This document shows, piece by piece, positions 23,620 through 34,300 of a stretch of DNA of 64,000 bases. Location of the stretch: assembly GCA_032358165.1 (NCBI GenBank), contig JAALGY010000052.1, forward strand, positions 1,054,001-1,118,000, in the 5' to 3' direction. The notes under the pieces are model-generated. The model worked only from the letters and a program-made list of their open reading frames with translations, searched no databases and had not been told where the DNA came from. The DNA comes from Diplosphaera chodatii (taxonomy: Eukaryota; Chlorophyta; Trebouxiophyceae; Prasiolales; Stichococcaceae). A program made the translations under genes and the position numbers. Position 1 is the stretch's first letter. The number at the start of each line of letters is the position of its first letter.

Positions 23620-25704
23620 ATGCTGACAGCTGACGTGAACGCTCAGCTGAACAACGCTGCCATGGACGCTGACTCCAAGGAGTCGTCGCACGAGCCACCG
23701 TCTGGCGCTGACGCTGCCGGGGACGGCGTCAAGCAGGAGGCAAATGGCAGCCGACCAGAACACGGCACTTCAGAGCGGAAGCGAAGCAGATGCCAGGAGA
23801 AGAACCGTCGGGCGCAGGCCCGCTTCCGCGAGCGGCAGAAGGCAAAGGCAGCAGAGACCGAGCAGAGGGTGTCCGGCCTGGAGGAAGCCGTGCACAGGCT
23901 ACAAGGGGAGAAGAGCGCACTGCAGGCGCATGCCCTGTCGCTGCAGACGCAGCTGCAGCAGGCGGCGCAGCAGCCTGGGGCGCCGCCGCGCATCCCTGCA
24001 CAGCCCAAGCAGCCCTCAGTCGAAGACCTGGTCAGTACGGCAACGTTGTGATTGCAACCCGCAGCAGCACACAAGCTGGCTGCATGTATCTGAACATCTG
24101 GCTTCATCTATACTCCGCATGCTCCGCTGCATCGCAGGTGCCGGCCAGCTACTCCCAGGTGCTGGCAGACACCCGGAAGACGGGTACTGGCGACTTCCAG
24201 GTCGTGCTGCCAACAGCTACCCCCATGGCATGGGACAGCTATGTCGTCTTCTACAAGGCAAGCCTGCTTGAATGGAACTCCAGCCTGACCTCGTATGGCT
24301 AGCTTGAAGGGCTCTATGGCAGCGCTGGCGCTAGCCCGTGCAGAGGAGCACATCTGGCAATGTGCTCGTCTGGTCTCCTTGCAGGAGCAGATCCACAAGA
24401 TGGCGCCGCTCCTGGCGCCTGCACAGGCGGAGCCCACTGGCGCCGCAGCGCAGACCTGCGAGCGGCTGCTGACGGAGCTCAGCGAGTCCAATCGCGCGAT
24501 CTTCCACCGGCACCCCTCGCTGCGCGACAAGGTGCGAGTGCCGCACATGGTGATGTTGCATGCCCACACATCCGTCACCCGCATGCTGTGCAGCAGTGCA
24601 CGAGCCTTCTCACCTGGTGTGAGCCAGGCCTGCACGGCCGCAGGTGCACACGCAGCCGCTGGTGGAGGCCTCGGAGGAGCCGCGTGTGCAGCCTGATGTG
24701 GCGCTGTGGCGCCAGGTCACGGTGAGACGCTGCCTTTCTGTCTGCGCTGGGCTGCTGTCTCTCATGCGTCGTTGGTTATGCAGTCTGTGTCCTGTACCTC
24801 CTAATGCTGATCCGCGTCATCTTGCAGGCCGCTTTGCAGATGACGCCATCTCAGAAGCGGCATGCGCGTGACCTGCACAGCTACTATTGGAACCGCATGC
24901 GGGACATCATGTCCGAGCGGCACCGGCTGTCGCTAGCGATGCTGGTGTGCAAGCCTGGCTTGCTGACGCATCTCAGAACGTGTTTAAGTATGAAAGCTTA
25001 CAAGCTGTGGTGAAGTTGTAGGCTGCCCTGATGTGTAGCCTGTGACTTGCTATGCAGGCAACTTGTGAGCTGCCGCCAGATATTGTGCAAGCGCCAGAAA
25101 CTGGGCAGTGCAAGCCGTGGCATCAAAATCAGGATATTGCCCATAAACACAGCCAGGTTCGTTGCAGAAAAGCACCCATTCTGCTGGCACGCTGTCTGCT
25201 AGCTGCCTGCATGTTACAGATTCTGTCGCGCTCGCAGGCTCTCAACACTATCACAGCCCTGAACAAGAACATTGCTGAGGAGACATTAGCGCAGATCGAA
25301 GTCGGTCATGGCTTGTTCTGCAAAGTGCTGACACCACTACAGGCGTGCAGCGCCTATGTGGGTGAGTTGTGCCTCCTGTGTCGGACACAAACAAAGCGTC
25401 ATGCCAGAGCATGATCCTGCTGCTGTCAACATTTGAAGCTGAGTATGAGCTTACTTGGTCTGTACTTACAGGTCTGTACCCATTCTTCCGTAAGTCACAT
25501 CTCACTCCTCCAGTGTGCATGACCAGCAAGATGAGCTTTGCACTTGCCAGTTTGCGTTCTGATGCTTCCCCTGGACATCCGCACAGTGACTTGTGTCACA
25601 TGTCGATTGCAGCGGACAAACTGGCGATTCTATCTTGCGTCCTGGAGCTCGACGAGTCAGAGGACGCTGTGCGATCCCTGGTCACCGAGCTGGTCGGCAG
25701 CTGA
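23620..25704 (+). CDS. bZIP-like transcription factor with Yap1-type basic region, paralogue 3
   Basis: CDS joins 23620..24030, 24138..24257, 24385..24531, 24644..24721, 24828..24944, 25238..25361, 25472..25489 and 25613..25704, 368 residues, phases consistent. The basic region EKNRRAQARFRERQK (about residues 60-74) runs straight into the zipper (VSGLEEAVHRLQGEKSAL) with no intron, unlike paralogues 1 and 2. Intron 2 has a GC donor (TACAAG|GCAAGC); in the paralogues the matching exon ends with a GT donor. The exon matching two in paralogue 2 is fused here (25238..25361), and an 18-nt exon encodes GLYPFF just before PDKLAIL. Shared C-terminal segments are MAPLLAPAQ, AALQMTPSQ, TPLQACSAYV and PDKLAILSCVLEL. 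Presumably nuclear. Confidence 0.85.
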
Positions 25705-26437
25705 CACATGGCCAGCTCAGGTTTTACTCTGGAACGGACCTAGCTAGCGTGGTGCACTCTGGCATGGCCATGGCATGGTGTGCCCTCGGCAACATGCACC
25801 TGCTGAAGTATCTCGTCCCGTTGATGGGCTCTTTTGTGGTTTGATTTTCGAAGTATGCGAAGTACGCGTTCTGCTTGATTTCCATGCTGTGATGACGCTT
25901 GATTGAGGGCTGCGGATCGTGCACACTGCGCAACCTGCTCCTCGTAGCTTGCAACTTTGTTACAGGTCTGTTGCAATTTCTCACTACAAGCACAACCGTG
26001 CCTGCTGACCCTTACATTGTGGACATGACTCCGGCCACCATACGCTTGCACAATGTGTGCACACTACGTGGTCATGATGTCGCTAGGCGGGACCGGCTGC
26101 CCTGCGGTGCGCGCCACACTAGCCTTGCAGCACGGGCCTGACCAGTGGATGCATACCCGCCATGTACACGATGGCCCACCTGTGCCAGCACAAGGACCGT
26201 AAAGGACTGCTATAGCCCCAATTGTATGCCACATTTGCAGCTGCAAACGCACAAAACAACACCCGCCACTACAACCAGCAGTGCCCACATACTCACAGCA
26301 TCCAGCAGCAGATGACGGTGGTCCCGGCCAGCAGCTGCTTCAGCCTGCAAATGAGGGCGTGTACAATCCATATCAACACAGAAATCATTACTCTATGCTT
26401 TCTCGGGCTGACGACAGAGGTATGTGCTGTCAAGCAC
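25705..26437. other. Intergenic, convergent 3' ends
   Basis: About 730 bp between bZIP paralogue 3 and the small membrane-protein gene. Open frames here are short and unlike any family; I see no gene. Confidence 0.4.
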
Positions 26438-26819
26438 TCACGCGCGACGCGGCTTGGGGTCCCTCTGGGAGGTCACGACGATGCCGCCAAAGAGAGCAAC
26501 TTCGATGGCTCCGAAGGCCACTGTGCCAAGAATGAGGCCCATGCTGCTGCTGGCCGCAGTCAGCTGCGATGCGCAGACGCGGGCTGCGGCGTTTGACTCT
26601 GCGCCCTTGGCTGCAGGGTTGGCACACGCTTGCAGCTCACGATACTGGTTCCGTGTTGTCGTACTGATGTGCTGTCACAGCATCCAGCGCAGGCACTCGG
26701 CGGTCACACGAAATGCTGTGCTCAATCCCTAAGGTTCCTGTGGAGCCTGTCACCAGGTGCACGATCACAGCACGCTGCGCTGCGGCTTCACAGATAGCAA
26801 CAGGGCGAGGTTGTACCAT
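26438..26819 (-). CDS. Small (90-residue) single-span membrane protein, unknown
   Basis: CDS is complement(26438..26644, 26754..26819); the 109-nt GT-AG intron is in phase 0. The protein starts MVQPRPVAICEAAAQRAVIV, continues HLYRELQACANPAAKGAESN, and has one hydrophobic span (about residues 57-80, including LILGTVAFGAIEVALFGG) before a basic tail SQRDPKPRRA. The two exons join into a coherent amphipathic helix, which supports the splice. I do not recognise the family; size and charge would suit a mitochondrial or plastid membrane subunit, but that is only a guess. The 5' flank to the next gene is 236 bp, shared with the divergent membrane-bound bZIP gene. Confidence 0.55.
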
Positions 26820-27055
26820 GCACTGGCGTGTAGGTGCTGCAAAGACGATAACAGACTCTGAGAGACTGAGACAGGCTCAGTCGCTGTGGTTGGAGACGGT
26901 GACGAGAGATTCCCCTACGAGGCACGAGCAACTCGCACGTTCCGTTCACCAGAACGCAGTAGATGAGCCATCGCACAGAAGCACAGCCGTCTAGAGCACT
27001 ACATGGTGTACATTTCAACGCGATGACCGCGGCGATGGGTCAGTAGAGCTGCCAC

Positions 27056-30000
27056 ATGCCTCGCCAGAGCAGCAAGTACCAGCAAAGGGGCAGCTGCGTG
27101 GAGGACGGCATGGGGGCGTGCAGCTCTGATGGCAGCGCGTCAGTAAGCACCGACTGGCTGTCTGAGCTCATGGACAGCGGCCTCGACGTCGACGATCTGC
27201 AGGTGGGCGCCACCCACGCGTCGAGCCTTCTGATGCCGTCAGAAACGCGGCCAAGTTGCACACTGCGTGACGCCAGCATTCTCGCTGACGCCTTTCCTCC
27301 GTACCTGCAGGTCGATGCCGGGCTGCTGCCGGGCGATGAGCAGCTGGGCGATCTGCTGGCCAGGTGCTGCTTTGCTGGCACTCCCGCTTGGCTGTGGCCA
27401 GCAGTGGCCTTGTGTTGCAGACAGCACGACCATGAGCCCATCAGTAGGCCATACTGACCCGGTTTGTGTTGGTCCAGCAGCAGTCTGGCCGGCGTGGCGG
27501 CAGATCACCGCTGCGGGCGGGAGTGCGGGTGCGGCTTTGCGCTGCAGCCGCTGCCGCAGCACGGCGCCTGCGAGCCGCTGCCAGCGCTGGCGGAGCTGCT
27601 GCGCTGCGGCCAGCACGGCGGCGACTGCGGCGCCGACGACGCCGAGCAGTGGCTGCCGGAGCTGCCAGACGGCATGGAGTTCCCGGTCTCTGGCGCGGAT
27701 CCGCTGGAGGAGATGCTGGCCGAGCTGTCGGGCCCGGACGAGGGCTTCAATGAGCTGGGCACGCAGAGCCCGCCCGCCAGCAGCGGCCACGCCTCGCCCG
27801 CCCGGCCGCATCCGGCGGAGCAGCCCGCAGCGTGGGCGTCGCCCTCCGTCACCACTGGCAGCGCCCAGACGCACGCCTCGCCCGGGGCGTGGCCCCGCTC
27901 TGCTGCCAGCGCCGACGGCGCGACCGTCGCCAGCGGGTCTGCGGCCTCGGAGCCGGCGCAGTCCAGCGACTGCGCGCACAGCGCGGCGGCGGCCGCGGCG
28001 GCGGGCGCCTCCGCCCGGGAGTCCAGCCCGGGCTGCGAGTCCTCGCCGCAGCAGGTATCCCCGCAGGCGCCCCAGCGCAGCAGCAGCGGCAGCGCCTCGC
28101 CGGCCGCCAGCGACAGCGAGGGCAGCGGCCCCAGCAGCCGGCAGCCCGCAGCACCAGCGGCAGCAGGCGGCGGCGGCGCAGGCCCCCAGGCCGGCGGCCT
28201 ACACAGCAGCGTCGGCCCCACAGCAGCGGCTCCTGTCCTGCAGCAGGTGGCGCCGGGACTGCCGCCGCAGCAGTGGCAGCCGCTGCAGGCTGCCCTGCAG
28301 CAGCAGGTCTGGCAGCAACAACAACAACAGCAGCAGCAGCCACCCCAGCAGCAGGCAGCAGCCTCCAGCGATGGCGCCCCGCCGGCCTTCACATCAGGGG
28401 GGGCGCCGCCGGGGGAGGAGGCGCAGCGGGCGGCCCGGGTCGCGCGCAACCGCGAGTCGGCGCAGCAGTCGCGCCAGCGGCGGCGGGCGCAGGTGGACGA
28501 GGTGCAGCGGCGGTGCGACGAGCTGCAGTCGCACAACGGCCAGCTGGCGGGCGTGGTGCAGCGGCTCACCGCGGAGAACGCGCTGCTGCGGCACCAGCTG
28601 CTGGTGGTGTGCGCCGCGACGGGCGCCACGCCGCCGATGCCCGTGCCGCCGCCGCCCTTTGCAGCCGGGGCGGCGCCGCCGCCGCCGCAGCCTGCGCCCC
28701 TGGGGGCCGCGCCCAAGGCAAGGCTCCGATGCTCACCATGCTGCGACCCTGGGCGCCACCCTGCGGTCATGCACGCAGCATGCCGTGGCCCGTGTGCCTT
28801 CCCAATTGTGGCCAGGCGTGACCCTGAGCAGGATGCCCCCCGGAATGCTTGGCAAGCTGGCGCCTGTGCGCTGCAGATCCCCATCCAGAAGCTCAAGCCG
28901 CAGCGGCCGACGCCGGCGCCGCAGCGCTCCGCCCCGGGCGCCAGGAGCAGCCTGCCGGTGTCCTCGCCGCCGGACGCGCCGCAGCCCGCTCGCAAGAAGC
29001 TGAAGAGCGCCGCAGGTCAGCCGTGGTCCTGTGACCGAAGCCTCCGCCCGGCTGCAACCGAGTGGGCCGCCACGGCACATGTCTGGGGTTCTGCGTCAGG
29101 AGCTGCGGTTGCAACATGCTCGGTGCATGGCTGCTGCCCTGGCCTGCCACAGCCATGGCAGCCGCCAGCCAGCATGTCCCGCTCACTGCTGAATGGCGCT
29201 GACCCCTGCCGTCAACCCTGCCGCAGGGGCCACGACGGCGCTGCTGGCCGTCTTTGCGTGCGTAATGCTGCTGTCGCCGATGGGCGCGCCGGGCGGCGGC
29301 GGCGGCGGCGCAGCGCTGCAGGGGGCCGCGGTGGTGCCGTACGCCCCCGCCGGCCGGCCGCTCGCCGCCGGCCGCGGCCGCGTCCTGACCGCGCTGCCGC
29401 CGGCGCAGCTGCCCGGCAACGCCACCACGCACGCGCAGGCCGTGGAGGTCGTGCGAGGTGGGGCGCCCCTCCCGCGTGCGGCCCTCCTGCTGTGCCCGCA
29501 CCCGCCACCCAGTGCTGTGCCGCATGCCACAGCCAGGACCAGCGCAGCTGTCCTGGCGGTGTGTCTCGAGCAGCACATCCAACGGCTTGTGCGGTGTGAT
29601 GCTGATGCCAACCGAGTCCACTGCTGCGCAGGCATGCTCAACGACTTGAGCGAGCTGGGCGCGGCCGGCGGCGGCGGCAGCGATGCCGGGCCGGTCAACG
29701 TCAGCGAGGCGCTGGCGCTGCGGTACAACGACCCGGTGCTGGAGACGCTGGCGCTGCAGCGCCTCAAGGAGCTGGCCCCCCTGGTGCGCGGCACACGAGT
29801 TCCAACACCCCTGACAGGGGCTGGGTGTGCGCTGTGATGGACCGTGGTCCTGCCCTCCCCACAACCCTTTGTCGTACCCGCTGAATAAACCTCCGACCGG
29901 CCGGCCCAAACCCTGCGCAGGCGCTGTTCTCGGCGGGCGACGCGCAGCTGCTGCCGGGGGGCCGCACCTTCGGCGGGGTGGCGGGGGAGGTGCTGGGGGC

Positions 30001-30858
30001 GGAGGGCCTCGCCGCGCCCGTCGCCTGCCGCCAGGTGTTCCGCTTCGACGCCGCGCGCGTGCTGCGCCCCGACTTCCCCGCCGCCCGGGTGCGCGCCGGC
30101 GCGCAGTCATGCGCCTACACATGCTGCGTCGTTGACACATCAGCCTTTTTGCCCTGCGGGGCTCATCACGGGCCACAATATGTGGGCTCCAGGCCTCACT
30201 GGCGCAGCTGCTCACAGAACCAGCATGGTCAGGGTGTGGGGCAGTGGCACCTACTCTGAGCGTGTTGACTTTGTTGGGCTGCAGATGGAGGCGTACATTG
30301 ACAGCCTCACGACACCAAAGCGGCGGCGGGCACAGGCGCTGCCGCTGCTGCCAGTGGGCGGCAGTGGCTCTGACGGCGGTGGTTCCGGTGGGGACGAGGG
30401 CCACCACAGTGCTGCTGGGGAGGGGGGACGGCGCACCGGCGGCAGAAGCTTCGGCGGCGCCCGTGCCGGGGGCCAGCAGCAGCAGCGGAAGCAGCGGCGG
30501 CCCACCATCGGCGCCGATGACGATGACACGGCAAGCAGCCCTGGTGGGGACGGCAGCAGCAGACTGGGGGGCAGCACGCTGGTCTCGATGCTGCTGCCGA
30601 CCCGGAACGCGTCGGCGCAGCAGGCTGGCAACCTGACGGCGCTGGACCAGGTCTGCAGCTGTTCAACGGCTTCTGTCTTGTTGTGCTGGTGTTGCTCAAC
30701 AAGGCACATGCTTGCAGCGGTGCATGTCATACACCTGACTTGTCTGGCATCCAACACCTGGCCTGTTCAATTCTGTGCAGATTTACATCGTCATGATGGA
30801 GCCCAGTGACATGTATGCCACGTACTCGTGCCGGCTGCCGAGCCCCGTGCTGATATGA
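27056..30858 (+). CDS. Membrane-anchored bZIP transcription factor (bZIP17/28-like)
   Basis: CDS joins 27056..27202, 27311..27363, 27478..28717, 28877..29015, 29227..29457, 29632..29783, 29921..30088, 30285..30650 and 30781..30858, 857 residues. The N-terminus is acidic (WLSELMDSGLDVDDLQ and two further ELL/EML-type patches), then Ser/Ala/Gln-rich. The classic basic region ARNRESAQQSRQRRR lies at about 390-405 with a Leu zipper after it. A hydrophobic span of about 16 residues (TTALLAVFACVMLLSP, near 529-545) precedes a Gly-rich C-terminal half ending VMMEPSDMYATYSCRLP. This matches plant bZIP17/28 ER-stress sensors, which are cut in the Golgi to free the N-terminal factor; that regulation is inferred. 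The junction 28717/28877 needs a GC donor. The segment is also open in frame, so retention would add 53 residues. Confidence 0.85.
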
Positions 30859-31364
30859 TGCGGCGCGGCCTGTTGCATGGAGGCACATGGACACATCACG
30901 AGCACTGAAGGACTTGTCAGCACGCTAGCAACTGCTGCTCTAAGCTGCTTCGTTGGCATTCTGTGAAAGCTTCTGACACTCTGGGAAAAGATTTGATTCT
31001 GCATGCATGTGTTGGTTTCCAGACTCGTGTGCCCAGCATCAGTTGCGCGCTTGACTGGCAGATTGCAATGATCCTGGTAGCGTTCGTTCACGTTTACAGG
31101 TTTAACTCGAGTTTGCAGTTCAACTTCTGTACGAAGCAGCCTAAAGAATGTGCCCGACCTCGGCTGACCAGTAACGAAACCTGGAATCCCCAACAATACA
31201 TCGAGACGACTGACATACACGCCCAATTCCTCGTTCGAACGAAGCAACAACAGAACTCGACACCCACAACACAGATTTCCATGCTGGACAGCCTATACTC
31301 ACGGCACTCGATCTGTGCTGAGCATATTCCCCTAGCTCCACAAGAGCTGTACAACAGGCACCCC
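30859..31364. other. Intergenic, convergent 3' ends
   Basis: About 500 bp, noticeably AT-richer than the exons on either side. No gene seen. Confidence 0.5.
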
Positions 31365-34300
31365 TTACTCCACGTACAGGTCCCGCACGACGCGGGCGGA
31401 GATGCGCGCGACCAGGCGCGAGGAGATGGACGGCAGCAGCTCCGTCGCCACCGCTGGCAGGAAGGGCGCCAGCTCCATCGCCTGCATTTCGGTACAGACC
31501 CGTCACACTTGGGACTGCATCCTCCTGGCACACGAATTTGGTCCATGCCTGCCTCAACCGACCTGATGCTCTTGGCTCTTTGTTGCAGTAACTTCCTCGT
31601 CATAGGACAGCGCATGGGCGGGGTGCCGTGCCATGTCGGCAGCGCAGGTCGGGTGCAGGACCCACCAGCGCGGGCAGGGCGGCGGCCAGGGCGCGCATGT
31701 CGCCCACGGGGTTGGCCGCCGTCAGCCCGCCCGGCAGCATGGCGCTGGTGCGGGCGCCCTCATCGGCGCCGCCGCTGCCCGTGCTGCCTGTTGTGGTCGC
31801 CATGAGAATTGATAATCCACAGAGGAGGAACTGCGGTTTGAGGCTGGGCCGTCCAGTCGGCTCGTCTTTGGCCGGTGTGCAGCTCTGTGCCATGGCAAGG
31901 CTGTGCTGGGGCAGCGTCCAGCTGCAATCACGCCAGTGCAATGCTGCATGTCAGTCGAGGGGCCTGTCGGGGTGGCACAGAAGCGGCGCACCCGCCAGGA
32001 AGTTGCTGATGATGGAGACGTTGGCGATGACGCGCTCGTCCTCCCGGGTGATGCGCGGCGCCAGCGGCACCAGGCCCCGGGACCCCGGCAGCAGCTGCGG
32101 CACCTGCGCCACACGGTAATGGCGGTAACCGTTTCACGCGAGTGCAAGCCGCCCACGATGCAGCCGAGCCCGCCTCTGGAGCCGCCGCAGCCCAAGCGCC
32201 TCTGTGAAGCCGCTGCACTGCACTGCAGCACGCAACGTGGCGACGCCCTGGTCCCGCGCGGCTGCAGGCGCACCTGGAGGTTCTGCGCGCCCAGGGCGGT
32301 GACGAGGGCGCGGAACTGCTCGCGGGACAGCGCGTCGATACTCTTCACCAGCTCGTCGACCAGGAACTCCCTGCAGGCAGAGCGCCACGGGTGGTTGACA
32401 TGCACCTACTCAGTATGCCCTCCGAGCTTTGAAATTTGTAGACAGCAGCCCTCGTGACCAGCTCCCACAGGCTGGAGCATGCCATCATCCAGAACAGCAG
32501 CTGTCATGCTGGTCTGTCGGGTCCTTCTGCAATCTGAAGGTGGTCACACCAAAGCAAAATGCACCGCAACTCTCAACGTGTATCTGTACCTGAAGACGGC
32601 ACCCTGGGGGGAGAACATGAACTTGAGCGCCTCCCGCGCCGGCGCAGCCTCGATGGCGCTCGCGTCACGCGGGGCCGCTGGCGATGCTGCGACGCCAACC
32701 TCATCTGGCAGGAACGTGAAACTGCCACCCAGCAATGCCTGCAGGCACGACGACTGTACAGCTACACGCCCATTGCAACCTGCTGCACGCTGCATGCCAC
32801 CGACTGTGTGTCTGCCTGCTGGCAACGCAATACAGTGGGGCGAGGGGCAGGCCATGGGACACAAACAGCGCAGCGTCCAGCGGTCCAGCGCAGTGCGCAG
32901 CGCACCTGCAGCGGCGGCGGGAACAGCAGCGCCGTGGGCAGGGAGCCAAGGAAGGCTGCGGGCGTCATCAGCGGCAGCTGCAGTGCGGGCTGCGGGAAGC
33001 CAAAGGGCGTGGGCCACACGCCGAAGCCGCCGCTGGCTGCTTCCTGCTGCTGCTGCTGCTGTGCCTGGCGCTGCTGCTGGCTGCTGGCAGGCACCCTGTT
33101 CGCACACATTGTCACAGCATCAGCCAGGGTCCATTGTGGCATGCAAGAAGCAGCTAGGATGCTACAACAGTATTACACAAGCATGAGGCACCAGTGGCAC
33201 TGCTTGGGCATGCCTACACTGAGATAGATCAGCATATGGCCGCACCTGCTGGCTGTAGAACCGCCGGCGGGCGGCAGCAGGCTGCCCTGCGCCGAGGTGC
33301 TGGCCACGGAGAAGGTCTCCAGGGCTTGCAGCAGGTCCACCACCCGCTCAGCATCAAACAGCTGCTCCTTGCCATAAATCTGCAGGACGCATTCAGGGCG
33401 TGTCAGCTGCTTCGTGCTTGCATGCTCCATTCCACAACTGGGTGCACGTGCTTCCCAATCACTCAGCAACAGAGGAGCACACTGGCTGTAAGTTGTGTGG
33501 CGGATGTTATGACGCGGTTGTGGTGCAAAACCGCACCATGTAGCGCAGCGCCTCCTGCAGGCGAGGCTCATCGTCGCACAGCAGCCGCTGTGCAACGTAC
33601 GGATACGCTTCGTCCACGATGGCAAACTCTGCAAGCAAGTAGACGTGTTGCAAAGCGATGCACAGGAGTCTGCACCTCTTGCTAAAATGTATGCAGGGCA
33701 GGCCTTCACAGCGCTCGCTTCGACTGGCGTGACCCATGCCGCCACATCAAGAGATCATGGCCCCGCGCGCTCACCTGGGTCTCCAACCAATGCAATGCCT
33801 TCCAGCACGCCGATGGCCCTGATGATGAGGGCAAAGTACGGCGGGATGCGGAACCTGCAATGGACGAATGTTAGGAGTGTAAAGTCACCGCACAGATACA
33901 CGTGCAGAAATGGTGCAACCATGGCAGCAGCAATCGTCCTGTCCCAATTCATGGTCATCAAGACAGTGGTAGAGACGCACGGGTAGTCAAATGTGATCTG
34001 CGCCAGGTCTGCTGCAAGCTCCTGGAAGTTGATGTTCTTGGCGCCGCCACCCTCGAGTGCCTGGTCAAAGACCTACCAAACAGAAAGAACACAGTTGCCA
34101 ATCAGGGGCCAGCTAACACCTTCCGCTTGAGGTGCAATGAGCAGCGGTTGCTGCTCTGGTGTGGGAACATTTCGCACATTTCGCAAGCACCAAGCCTCAC
34201 CTTTGCAAGCACAGGCAGGATGGGGCGCAGGTCAGTGCCCGGCGGGATGAAGTCAAGAGTCACAAAGTCCTGCACAATTGCCTCGTAGTCCCTGCAAAAT

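Noticed and set aside
27505..28995. 496-codon minus-strand frame over the membrane bZIP exon
   Set aside because: Cys/Ala/Gly-rich shadow created by GCC/GCA/CAG codons of the plus-strand gene.
28893..30407. 504-codon minus-strand frame
   Set aside because: It runs through exons and introns of the plus-strand bZIP gene alike; no domain.
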